Part shown: positions 1 through 7,335 of the stretch, piece after piece | Layout: the number at the start of each line of letters is the position of its first letter | Position numbering within the stretch: position 1 is the first letter of the stretch | Source of the DNA: VAYN01 sp963702075 | Lineage (GTDB): Bacteria; Actinomycetota; Thermoleophilia; Solirubrobacterales; 70-9 | Length of the DNA: 64,000 bases | Reading direction: 5' to 3' | NCBI GenBank assembly: GCA_963702075.1 | Contig: OY969703.1 | Coordinates: 620,001-684,000, forward strand | The notes under the pieces: generated by a model | Database searches by the model: none | What the model was told of the DNA's origin: nothing | Seen by the model: the letters and a program-made list of their open reading frames with translations, nothing else | Translations under genes and position numbers: made by a program

Positions 1-166
1 CGATCTTGAGGTCGTCGCGCTCGCCGTCGATCTCCTCGAGAACGGGATGGACGACGCGGCAGGGACCGCACCAGGGCGCCCAGAAGTCGACGAGCACGGG
101 CCCTTCGGCATCGAGCACGTCGGATTTGAAGGTGGCGTCGGTTACGTCGGTCAATTTGCCAGTCAC
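1..166 (-). CDS. trxA: Thioredoxin (3' end cut by window edge)
   Basis: The N-terminal 55 residues of a thioredoxin, a cytoplasmic thiol-disulfide reductant, read leftward and run off the window edge. The active site WCGPC lies at residues 32-36 after the usual hydrophobic strand VLVDFWAP. The GTG start at 164-166 is preceded by GGGAGACGG, a reasonable ribosome binding site, and the N-terminus MTGKLTDVTDATF has the normal thioredoxin length before the active site. The C-terminal half is not visible, so fusion to another domain cannot be excluded. Confidence 0.9.
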   Translation of the reverse strand, partial: MTGKLTDVTDATFKSDVLDAEGPVLVDFWAPWCGPCRVVHPVLEEIDGERDDLKI

Positions 167-202
167 TGTCCGTCTCCCGGTCGTGTGTTTGCCCTCAATA
201 CT

Positions 203-973
203 TCAGAAAGTATAGCGCCGATGTCCAGAGCCGGATGGAGCCTCCACGGCCGCGCTTCCCCCGAAGCGGAGCAGGGGCAGCCGCCAAACGGCCTCGGCGA
301 CGATCGACAGGTCCATCTTCGATTTCCCTACCCGCCGCTCGCGGAAAAGGATCGGCACCTCGACGACTTTGAACCCGCAGCGGATCGCCCGGTAGGTCAG
401 CTCGACCTGGAAGGCGTAGCCGCGGGTGGTGATCGCGCCGAGGTCGATCGCTTCCAGAACCTCGCGCCGGAAGCACTTGAAGCCGCCGGTGAGGTCGCGC
501 ACGTCGACCCCCAGCATCAGCCGCGCGTAGGTGCTGCCGCCGCGGCTGATCGCCCGCCGCAGCGCTCCCCAGTCGCTGACCCCGCCGCCGGCGACGTAGC
601 GGGAGCCGAGCACGACGTCGGCGCGCTTCGCCCCCTCCAGCAGGCGCGGCAGGTAGGCGGGGTCGTGGGAGAAGTCGGAGTCCATCTCCAGCACGAAGCC
701 GGCGCCGCCCTCGAGCGCTCGCCGGAAGCCGGCGACGTAGGCGGGGCCGAGGCCTTCCTTGCGCGGGCGGTGCAGGACGGCGACGTTCTCGTGCCGCGCG
801 GCCAGGCGGTCGGCGATCTCACCGGTCCCGTCGGGCGAGTTGTCGTCGACGACCAGGATCTGCGCGCTCGGCGGCAGCTTCGCCCGCGCGGCCTCGACCA
901 GCGGCTCCAGGTTCTCGGCCTCGTCGAAAGTCGGCAGCACCAACCAGGCGGGGCCCGCAGGGGACTGGCTCAT
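203..973 (-). CDS. Polyprenol-phosphate mannosyl/glycosyltransferase (Dpm1-like, GT2)
   Basis: A 256-residue soluble GT-A glycosyltransferase of the dolichol/polyprenol monophosphomannose synthase family, which moves a sugar from a nucleotide sugar to a lipid phosphate at the inner membrane face. Visible marks are the nucleotide-binding stretch VVDDNSPDGTG (about 41-51), the metal-binding DSD (98-100) in EMDSDFSHDP, and the family motif DLTGGFKCFRREVL. There is no C-terminal membrane domain, so it is the catalytic-only form; an Lnt-like partner is not adjacent. The ATG at 971-973 was preferred to a TTG at 1000, because GGAAT lies upstream of the ATG and the family core starts a few residues later. 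The lipid-linked sugar could be mannose or another hexose. Confidence 0.85.
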   Translation of the reverse strand: MSQSPAGPAWLVLPTFDEAENLEPLVEAARAKLPPSAQILVVDDNSPDGTGEIADRLAARHENVAVLHRPRKEGLGPAYVAGFRRALEGGAGFVLEMDSDFSHDPAYLPRLLEGAKRADVVLGSRYVAGGGVSDWGALRRAISRGGSTYARLMLGVDVRDLTGGFKCFRREVLEAIDLGAITTRGYAFQVELTYRAIRCGFKVVEVPILFRERRVGKSKMDLSIVAEAVWRLPLLRFGGSAAVEAPSGSGHRRYTF

Positions 974-1043
974 CGCCGCGATGCTATTCCGGATCGCCAA
1001 GCCGACTTAAAGAAGCGCCCGCCGCCTGGGTAAGTTCTGCCTC

Positions 1044-2774
1044 GTGACCAATGCCGAGATCGCCGCCGCGCTGGAAGAGCTGGGGATCCTCTACGAGCTC
1101 GACGGGGCAGTCAAATACCGCGTGCTCGCCTACAGCACCGCCGCCAAGGCGATCCGCGAGAGCCCGATCTCGGTCGCCGAGCTGGCGGCGCAGGGGCGGG
1201 CAACGGAGGTGCCGGGGGTCGGCAAGACGCTGGCGGAAAAGATCGACGCTCTGCTGGCGACCGGTGAGATCCCAGCGGCGGTGAAGCTGAAGGCGAAGTT
1301 CCCGGCGACCCTGATCGAGGTCACCCGCGTCCCCGGAGTTGGCCCGAAAACCGCGCGCCGGCTGTTCGAGGAGCTGGAGATCACCTCGATGGAGGATCTG
1401 AAAGCGGCCGCCGAGGCGGAAAAGATCCGCGACGTCAAAGGGCTCGGCCCGAAGGCGGAGGAGAACATCCTCGCCGCCCTGGAGCGAGTCGGAGAACCGG
1501 GGGAGGGGCCGGGACGCCTGCTGCTCTCGGCCGTAAAGCCGATCGCCGAGGAGCTGGCGGCAGCGCTGCGCGAGCACCCCGCCGCCGAGCACGTCGAGGT
1601 CGCCGGCTCGGTCCGGCGCTGGGCCGAGACCTGCAAGGACATCGACATCATCGCTACCGCCGAGGAGCCGGCCGCGCTCGCCGAGCACCTCGCCGGCCAC
1701 CCGCTGATCGCCGCCGCCGGCAGCCCCGGCCCGAACGGCGTCCGCGCCCAGACCCACAACGGCGTCTCGGTCGACCTGCGGATCGTCCCGCCCGCCGAGT
1801 TCGGCAACCTGCTTCAGCACTTCACCGGCTCCCAGGCCCACAACGTGCAGCTGCGCGAAGAGGCGGTGGCCCGCGGGCTCTCGGTCTCCGAGCACGGCAT
1901 CACCGAGACCGAGAGCGGCGACGTGACGCTGTGCGCCACCGAGGCCGAGGTCTACGAGCGTCTCGGCTATGAGTACATCGAGCCGGACCTGCGCGAGGGC
2001 CGCGGCGAGCTGAAGGCGGCGCGGGAAGGCAAGCTCCCGCAGCTGGTCGAGATCGGCGACGTCCGCGGCGACCTCCACTCCCACACCACCCTCTCCGACG
2101 GCCGCAACAGCCTCGAGGAGATGGCCGAGGCCGCCCGCGACCGGGGCTACGAGTACCTGGCGATCACCGACCACTCCGCCAGCCACGGCTTCGGCGACCA
2201 CGTCACCCCCGAGCGTCTCTGGGAGCGGATCGAGGAGGTGCGCGCCTGGAACAAGGCCAACGCCGACAAGGACTTCCGTCTCCTCGCCGGTTCGGAGATC
2301 AACATCGGCCTTGACGGCTCACTCGACTACCCCGACGACCTCGTCGCCGCGCTCGACTGGGTCGTCGCCAGCGTCCACACCTCCTTCTCGGTCTCCGAAA
2401 AACAGATGAACGAACGGGTGTTGACGGCAATCGCGAACCCGGACGTCGACTGCATCGGCCACCTCACCGGCCGCCTGATCGGCCGCCGTGAGCCCTACGG
2501 CGTCGACATCGAGGCGATCGCCGCGGCCGCGGCCGAGCACGGCACGATGATCGAGATCAACGGCAACCCCAACCGCCGCGACCTCTCCGATCGCCACGCC
2601 CGGCTCGCCGCGGAAGCCGGCGTCAAGATCGTCCTCAACACCGACGCCCACGGCGTCGACACCCTCGACAACATGGCCTACGCCGTCGCCACCGCCCGCC
2701 GCGCCTGGCTCACCGCCACCGACATCGCCAACACCCGCTCCTGGAGCAAATTCAAGAAGCTGACGAAGGTTTAG
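1044..2774 (+). CDS. polX: Family X DNA polymerase with PHP domain (PolX)
   Basis: A 576-residue bacterial/archaeal-type PolX, a gap-filling repair polymerase. The order is an N-terminal 8-kDa-like region with helix-hairpin-helix motifs (VPGVGKTLAEKI near 56-67; VPGVGPKTARRLF near 95-107), the nucleotidyltransferase palm with GSVRR and the acidic pair in KDIDII (about 188-203) plus VDLRIVP, and a C-terminal PHP domain starting near residue 342 (GDLHSHTTLSDG, ITDHS), which in this family gives 3'-5' exonuclease or phosphoesterase activity. The start is GTG. Length and domain order match the family, and nothing appears missing. The gene stands alone between a leftward glycosyltransferase and a lipoprotein pair. 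Confidence 0.93.
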   Translation: MTNAEIAAALEELGILYELDGAVKYRVLAYSTAAKAIRESPISVAELAAQGRATEVPGVGKTLAEKIDALLATGEIPAAVKLKAKFPATLIEVTRVPGVGPKTARRLFEELEITSMEDLKAAAEAEKIRDVKGLGPKAEENILAALERVGEPGEGPGRLLLSAVKPIAEELAAALREHPAAEHVEVAGSVRRWAETCKDIDIIATAEEPAALAEHLAGHPLIAAAGSPGPNGVRAQTHNGVSVDLRIVPPAEFGNLLQHFTGSQAHNVQLREEAVARGLSVSEHGITETESGDVTLCATEAEVYERLGYEYIEPDLREGRGELKAAREGKLPQLVEIGDVRGDLHSHTTLSDGRNSLEEMAEAARDRGYEYLAITDHSASHGFGDHVTPERLWERIEEVRAWNKANADKDFRLLAGSEINIGLDGSLDYPDDLVAALDWVVASVHTSFSVSEKQMNERVLTAIANPDVDCIGHLTGRLIGRREPYGVDIEAIAAAAAEHGTMIEINGNPNRRDLSDRHARLAAEAGVKIVLNTDAHGVDTLDNMAYAVATARRAWLTATDIANTRSWSKFKKLTKV

Positions 2775-2813
2775 AGACTGAATAAGTTTCGTTTAGTAAA
2801 TTGACGAGCGCCG

Positions 2814-3308
2814 ATGAAACGGGTACTGCAGGCGGCTTGGGTGAGCATCGCGATCCTTCTTGCGATCGCCGCGATCGGCTGTGGCGGGAGCGAATCCAGC
2901 TCCGCCGCGGCGGAAACCACCGCGGCGAAGAAAGGCCGCAAATGGAAAAAACTCCACTGGGAGTGGCACGCCAGCCTCGCCTGCAAGAAGGGGATGGAAC
3001 AGGCGGACGTGGTCATGCACAAGGCGGCCGGCGAACCGACTCCCAAGCCACCCTCCGCATCTCCGGACTGGGAAAGCTTCGAGGTGCCGGTTAAGGCCCT
3101 GCTGCCGACTTTCCAGCGGACCCTGGTCGAACTCGAAGCGATCAAGCCGGATGGGGAAGACGCCTACGACTACGAACGCATCCTGGAGCGGTTGCGGATC
3201 GAGCTGAAGGAAGCCGAAGCGAACCCCAGCGCGCCGATCAGCTCACGCCCCCTCAAAGGCGCCGGCAAAACCGCGTATGTGTACGGCATCCACGCTTGCC
3301 TCTTCTAG
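2814..3308 (+). CDS. Putative lipoprotein, first of a tandem paralogous pair
   Basis: A 164-residue secreted protein with a signal peptide ending in the lipobox AAIGC (Cys23), followed by a Ser/Ala-rich linker, so it is predicted to be anchored to the outer face of the membrane. The mature part is a basic, Trp/His-rich segment (KWKKLHWEWHASLACKKGM) followed by helical sequence and a conserved tail with ISSRPL and a final ACLF. Two further Cys (in SLACKKG and HACLF) match the paralogue and may form a disulfide. It is 4 bp from a same-length paralogue. I do not recognise the family or a function. Confidence 0.8.
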   Translation: MKRVLQAAWVSIAILLAIAAIGCGGSESSSAAAETTAAKKGRKWKKLHWEWHASLACKKGMEQADVVMHKAAGEPTPKPPSASPDWESFEVPVKALLPTFQRTLVELEAIKPDGEDAYDYERILERLRIELKEAEANPSAPISSRPLKGAGKTAYVYGIHACLF

Positions 3309-3312
3309 CCGA

Positions 3313-3807
3313 ATGAACCCGAAGCCAAAAGCAGTGTGGCTAGGAGCGGCCCTGCTCCTGGTTGCGCTGATCGCCGGGTGCGGGGGAAGCGATGTCACCT
3401 CGACGCAGACCGCGGCGGAAACCAGCAGCAAGCCCCGCAACCTGAGCAAATATCACTTCATCTTCCACGCCTCGATCGTCTGCAAAAAGGGCCTGGAACA
3501 GGCAGACGTGGCGATGCACAGGGCCGCGGGTAAACCGGCGCCGAAGCAGCCCTCCTCGGCGCCGGACTGGGAAGGGTCGAAGCTGCCGCTGAAGGTGGTG
3601 CTCCCGGCCTTCCGCCGGATCACGACCCAGCTCGAAGCGCTCGAACCATCTCAGGCCGATGCCTACGACTACGACAGCTTCGTCAGCAGGCTGCAAGAAG
3701 AGCTGAAGGAAGCCGAAGCGCGCCCGAGCGCGCCGATCAGCTCGCGGCCGCTTGCCGGCGCCGGCAAACAGGCCTACATCTGGGGCCTGCACGCCTGCCT
3801 TTTCTAG
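3313..3807 (+). CDS. Putative lipoprotein, second of a tandem paralogous pair
   Basis: Also 164 residues, with lipobox LIAGC at Cys23. It shares with the preceding gene the Cys-Lys-Lys-Gly motif, EQADV.MH.AAGKP, a central DAYDYDSF segment, KEAEARPSAPISSRPL and the terminal HACLF. The ATG at 3313 was chosen because it sits 4 bp after the previous stop and gives a canonical lipoprotein signal; a longer reading would begin inside the upstream gene. The pair clearly arose by tandem duplication and is probably co-transcribed. Both Cys outside the lipobox are retained, which suggests a structural disulfide. Function unknown. Confidence 0.8.
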   Translation: MNPKPKAVWLGAALLLVALIAGCGGSDVTSTQTAAETSSKPRNLSKYHFIFHASIVCKKGLEQADVAMHRAAGKPAPKQPSSAPDWEGSKLPLKVVLPAFRRITTQLEALEPSQADAYDYDSFVSRLQEELKEAEARPSAPISSRPLAGAGKQAYIWGLHACLF

Positions 3808-3810
3808 ACG

Positions 3811-4326
3811 CTAGGTCGCTCCCAGCCGGTCGCCGCGCAGGCCCGGCGTCCGCACCAGCTCGATCGGGCGCAGAGCGTTGCTGGGGACGACGTAGAACTT
3901 GACGCCGTCGCGGTGCTCGACCCCGAGGACGGCGGCCTCGCGGGTGTGCCAGGCGAGCGAGACGATCAGGGCGTAGCCGGCGCCGACGGCGGCGACGCCG
4001 GGGAAGAAGAGGCCGAGGACGCCGGCGGCGATCGCGGTGAAGGCGATCGGCCAGAGGCGGGTGAGGACGATCCGGCCCGGGCTCTGGTCCGGCAGCGAGG
4101 TGGCGGTGCGGGCGCGGGCGAGGGCGTCGCGGACGTCACCGGCGGCGCGCTGCGGGCGGCCGAGGTAGATGCCGATCGCCAGTGCGACCAGCCACCAGGC
4201 GGCGGCGATCACGGCGATCCGGGTGTCGCCTTCGCGGTTGGCGGCGAGCGCGGTGATCGCTCCGAGCGCGGTCGCCTCGGCGGCGGTGATGAAGACGCTG
4301 GCGCGGAGCAGGTCGGTGTAGGGCAT
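3811..4326 (-). CDS. Integral membrane protein of unknown function
   Basis: A 171-residue protein with about four hydrophobic segments: near residues 10-28, 37-54, 92-113 and 115-130. It ends with a soluble tail containing VEHRDGVKFYVVPSNALRPIELVRTPGLRG. This looks like a conserved small actinobacterial membrane protein, but I do not recognise a named family. It lies 9 bp downstream of the trehalose-phosphatase gene on the same strand, so the two are likely co-transcribed. It converges with the lipoprotein pair. Confidence 0.7.
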   Translation of the reverse strand: MPYTDLLRASVFITAAEATALGAITALAANREGDTRIAVIAAAWWLVALAIGIYLGRPQRAAGDVRDALARARTATSLPDQSPGRIVLTRLWPIAFTAIAAGVLGLFFPGVAAVGAGYALIVSLAWHTREAAVLGVEHRDGVKFYVVPSNALRPIELVRTPGLRGDRLGAT

Positions 4327-4335
4327 CGGTCCGGT

Positions 4336-5166
4336 CTACTCGGCCAGCCACTCGAGGATTGCCAGCCAGCCGCCGAGCCCGTCCACGGTCACGTCGCACT
4401 CTTCGGCCAGCTCGGCTGGGCCCTCCGGCGAGAGGACGCCGACGCAGACCGCGGCGCTCAGCCGCCCCTCGTCAGCCAGCTCGTGCAGACGGCGGAAGGC
4501 GTCGAGGTCGGTGCGGTCGTCGCCGGCGTAGGTGGCGCGGTCGAGGCCATCGCCGGCGAGCAGCGAGGCGACGGCGCCGTCCTTGCCACCGCCGCCGAGC
4601 GGCCGCAGCTCCAGCACCTTGCGGCCCCAGCGCGGTTCCAATCCCGCCCGCCCCGCCTCGTTGGCGATCTCGTGGGCGCGGCTCTCGGCTGTCGCCTCGT
4701 CGGCGCTGCCGCGCCAGTGCAGCGCCTGGATCGGGCCCTTGTCCTCCTGCCGCAGGCCGGCAGCCGCAAGCCGTTCCCCGTCGACGGAGGCAAGGAACTC
4801 GCCAGCTTCGTGCTCGCGTCCCGCCACCGAGGGATCGGGCTGCGGCGCTCCGTCTCCTGGCAGCAGCAGCTCCAGCCCGTGGTTGCCCGCGTAGGCGAGC
4901 GAATCGAGGCCGACGAGGCGCCGCGCGTCCTCCGCCCGGCGGCCGGAGATGCAGCCGACCAGCCCGTAGCGCTCGCTCAGCGCCGCCAGCACCTCCCGCG
5001 CCGCCGCCGGCACCGCCGCTTCGGAGGCGCGCTCGACGATCGGCGCCAGGGTACCGTCGACGTCGGTCAGGATCGCCGCGCGCCTGGGCTCCTCGCGCAG
5101 CGGCGCCAGCGCGGCGGGCCAATCGTCGCCCCCGCGGGCGACGAAGGTCTCGGGATCGGCGGGCAC
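4336..5166 (-). CDS. otsB: Trehalose-6-phosphate phosphatase
   Basis: A 276-residue HAD-superfamily phosphatase that removes phosphate from trehalose 6-phosphate to give trehalose, a compatible solute and actinobacterial glycolipid precursor. Motif I is ILTDVDGTLAPI (DxDGT), the cap region carries CISGRR and YAGNHGLE, and the late motif is YAGDDRTDLDAF; all are typical of OtsB. The GTG at 5164-5166 gives MPADPETFV; longer readings would overlap the divergent transporter gene. No trehalose-6-phosphate synthase (otsA) is next to it within the window, so the substrate must come from a distant gene. Confidence 0.9.
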   Translation of the reverse strand: MPADPETFVARGGDDWPAALAPLREEPRRAAILTDVDGTLAPIVERASEAAVPAAAREVLAALSERYGLVGCISGRRAEDARRLVGLDSLAYAGNHGLELLLPGDGAPQPDPSVAGREHEAGEFLASVDGERLAAAGLRQEDKGPIQALHWRGSADEATAESRAHEIANEAGRAGLEPRWGRKVLELRPLGGGGKDGAVASLLAGDGLDRATYAGDDRTDLDAFRRLHELADEGRLSAAVCVGVLSPEGPAELAEECDVTVDGLGGWLAILEWLAE

Positions 5167-5184
5167 GGCTCTTAGTATCGCGAG

Positions 5185-5565
5185 ATGCCCGCCGCCGAGA
5201 GCCCCGACCACGCTCTGTTCAAGCTGGCGGCGATCGGCACCCTCGCCGGCATCTTCAGCGGCCTCTTCGGGGTCGGCGGCGGAACGATCATCGTGCCGCT
5301 GCTGATCTTCTGGTTCGGCTATGGCGAGCGCCTGGCGACCGGCACCAGCCTCGCCGCGATCGCGATCATCGGACTTTTCGGGTCGCTCGCCCAGGGCGGC
5401 GTCTACGGCAACGTCCACGTTGCGACCGCCTTGCTGCTCTCGATTCCCGCGGCGGTCGGCGTCGTGCTCGGCGCCGCGATCCAGCAGCGGATCCCCCAGC
5501 GCGCCGTCTCCTACCTGTTCGCCCTGCTGCTGGTGGCGATCGCGGTGGAGCTGGTTCTGTCATGA
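5185..5565 (+). CDS. TauE/SafE (TSUP) half-transporter, N-terminal half
   Basis: A 126-residue membrane protein with about four transmembrane helices and the family glycine motif GVGGGTIIVPLL near residues 31-42. Single-chain TSUP permeases export sulfite/sulfonate-type anions and consist of two homologous halves of about this size. Here the frame ends cleanly with TGA at 5563-5565, and a second half follows as a separate gene. The natural ends of both proteins suggest half-size subunits that assemble as a heterodimer, not a recent frameshift. The gene is divergent from otsB with only 18 bp between start codons. The substrate is unknown. Confidence 0.8.
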   Translation: MPAAESPDHALFKLAAIGTLAGIFSGLFGVGGGTIIVPLLIFWFGYGERLATGTSLAAIAIIGLFGSLAQGGVYGNVHVATALLLSIPAAVGVVLGAAIQQRIPQRAVSYLFALLLVAIAVELVLS

Positions 5566-5590
5566 GATGCATGTTGATGGGGAAGTGCTC

Positions 5591-5959
5591 GTGAGCGAGC
5601 TGGCGGCGGTGCTGATCTGCCTCGCCGGCGGGATGACCGGCGGCCTCGTCGGCGTCGGCGGCGGCATCCTCTTCGTCCCGGCCCTGACCGTCTTCGTCGG
5701 TCTCAACCAGGTCGAGGGTGAGTCGACCTCCTTGCTGATGATCGTCGTCGTCGCGATCGTCGGCGCCTATCGCCAGAACGGCTACGGCAACGTCCGCCTG
5801 CGCGAGGCGCTGATCATCGGCGTCCTCTCGCCGCTTGGCGTCTTGATCGGCGTCGCCGTCGCCAACCACGTCTCCGAACGCGCCCTCCAGCTCGCCTTCG
5901 CCGCGCTTGCCCTGTTTATGGCCGCCCAGATGGTCCGCCGCGCCCGCACCGCTCCCTAG
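5591..5959 (+). CDS. TauE/SafE (TSUP) half-transporter, C-terminal half
   Basis: A 122-residue membrane protein with the same fold and motif as its upstream partner (VGVGGGILFVPALTVF), about four helices and a basic C-terminus. The GTG at 5591 follows GGGGAAG at a normal distance; an in-frame ATG at 5567 adds eight residues and is the alternative start. The two half-genes are 25 bp apart (or about 1 bp with the ATG), consistent with translational coupling and a heterodimeric permease. Its TAG stop abuts a long imperfect palindrome. Confidence 0.78.
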   Translation: MSELAAVLICLAGGMTGGLVGVGGGILFVPALTVFVGLNQVEGESTSLLMIVVVAIVGAYRQNGYGNVRLREALIIGVLSPLGVLIGVAVANHVSERALQLAFAALALFMAAQMVRRARTAP

Positions 5960-6123
5960 GAGGGATTGGCGAAACCCCCGCGCACGCCTGGCGGCGCCGG
6001 ACACACTTCGCGGGGCGGCGTCCTCAGTCGGCCAAATGGCGCTGCCATTCGGCCTCCCTGCGTCCTACCCCTGCTCGGTCCGGCACTCGCCAGCCGCACA
6101 CGCGGGTCTCGCCAATCCCTCCT
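5958..6123 (+). repeat. Long imperfect intergenic palindrome
   Basis: The outer arms AGGAGGGATTGGCGA (5958-5972) and its exact complement (6109-6123) enclose an imperfectly self-complementary interior centred on AATGGC-gct-GCCATT (6035-6049). The arms also match beyond the first 15 bases (ACCC.CG.G, TGGCG, GCCGGAC). The whole interval between the transporter half-gene and the PAC2 gene is occupied by it. It could fold as a cruciform or long RNA hairpin. It resembles a REP/MITE-like non-coding element. No coding capacity was seen. Confidence 0.7.
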
Positions 6124-6160
6124 AAAGAGAGCTCGGAGTGCATGGTCTACGCTCAGAAGC

Positions 6161-7030
6161 GTGGATTCGCTGACCTGGGAAGCCGACCTCCCACACCTGC
6201 GCTCGCCGATCCTGGTCTGCGCCTTTCGCGGCTGGAACGACGCCGCCGCCGCGGCGTCGACCGCCCTCGCCTCGATCGCCGACGACCTCGAAGGCGAGCT
6301 GATCGCGCGCATCGATCCCGAGGACTTCTTCGACTTCCAGTCGACGCGGCCGACGATCACGATGGACGAAGGCCAGACCCGCCGGATCGAATGGCCGGAG
6401 AACAACGTCGTTGCGGTGCGGGTGCCGACCGCCGACCGCGACCTCGTCCTCCTCGACGGGACCGAGCCGAACCTGCGCTGGCGCACCTTCTCGGAGACGA
6501 TCGCGACCGTCGCCGACGCGCTCGGCGTCGAGATGGTGATCACCCTCGGTGCCCTGATCGCCGAGGTCTCGCACACCCTGCCGGTGCCGATCACCGGCCT
6601 CGCCTCCAGCCAGGAGCTGGTCGAGGAGCTGGAGCTGGAGCGCTCCAGCTACGAGGGGCCGACCGGCATCGTCGGCATCGTCCACGACCTCTGCCGCCAG
6701 AACGGCATCGACTCGGCCTCGCTCTGGGCGGCGGTGCCCCACTACGTCGCCGCCGTCCCCAACCCGAAGGCGGCGCTGGCGTTGCTGCGCCGGCTCGAGG
6801 GCCTGACCGGGATCGCCGTCGAGGCCTCCGAGCTGGAGGAGGAGACGATCGACTACGAGGAGCAGATCGGCCGTGCCGTCGCCGCCAACCCGGAGATCGA
6901 AGAGCTGGTGGCGCGGATCGAGGCCGAACAGGTCGACCTCCTAGACGAGGAGGGCGAGCTCCCCAACGCCGACACCCTCGCCCGCGAGTTCCAACGCTTC
7001 CTCCGCCAGCGCGGCAACGACTCCAGCTGA
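6161..7030 (+). CDS. PAC2 family protein
   Basis: A 289-residue protein of the PAC2 (proteasome assembly chaperone 2-like) family, a Rossmann-like fold found in archaea and actinobacteria, where its bacterial role is unresolved. Typical features are the N-terminal PILVCAFRGWNDAAAAAS, the central TLGALIAEVSHTLPVPITG, and the C-terminal VPHYVAAVPNPKAALALL, followed by an acidic helical tail (EELVARIEAEQVDLLDEE). The GTG at 6161 was chosen because upstream in-frame sequence lies inside the palindrome and has no protein-like character. It is monocistronic by spacing. No proteasome genes are in the window. Confidence 0.85.
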   Translation: MDSLTWEADLPHLRSPILVCAFRGWNDAAAAASTALASIADDLEGELIARIDPEDFFDFQSTRPTITMDEGQTRRIEWPENNVVAVRVPTADRDLVLLDGTEPNLRWRTFSETIATVADALGVEMVITLGALIAEVSHTLPVPITGLASSQELVEELELERSSYEGPTGIVGIVHDLCRQNGIDSASLWAAVPHYVAAVPNPKAALALLRRLEGLTGIAVEASELEEETIDYEEQIGRAVAANPEIEELVARIEAEQVDLLDEEGELPNADTLAREFQRFLRQRGNDSS

Positions 7031-7040
7031 CTAACTAACT

Positions 7041-7321
7041 AGGGACGCTCTTCTCTCGGGACCAAACGCTCGGCGCGGCGGGTCCTGTCACTGAATGGGA
7101 CCCACCATCCCCTGCAACTACGCAGGGGATGGTCCACCCCATTCTGCGCCACCCCCCGCGAGAGACGTCTACGCCCGAGCTCGGGACGTCTGAGGAGCGG
7201 CTCCTCCGGGTGGGTGGCATCGTAGGGGGGACCCCCTCCTGGTAGTTCAGGAGGGGGTGGGTCCCCTGCGGTGACAGGACCCGCCCGGCCAGGGCCATGG
7301 TCCTGAGGAGCGAGCGTCCCT
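7041..7321 (+). repeat. Composite palindrome with nested hairpins
   Basis: This fills most of the 305-bp gap between two convergent genes. The outer arms AGGGACGCTC (7041-7050) and their complement (7312-7321) enclose CGGGTCCTGTCA (7079-7090) paired with its complement (7272-7283). Each side also holds its own hairpin: CCATCCCCTGC/GCAGGGGATGG at 7105-7132 on the left, and ACCCCCTCCTG/CAGGAGGGGGT at 7231-7257 on the right. The centre is the palindrome CCCGAGCTCGGG (7176-7187). The two side hairpins occupy equivalent places but differ in sequence. It may also terminate both genes. It is a REPIN-like doublet by architecture. Confidence 0.75.
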
Positions 7322-7335
7322 AGGTAGTAGCTATT

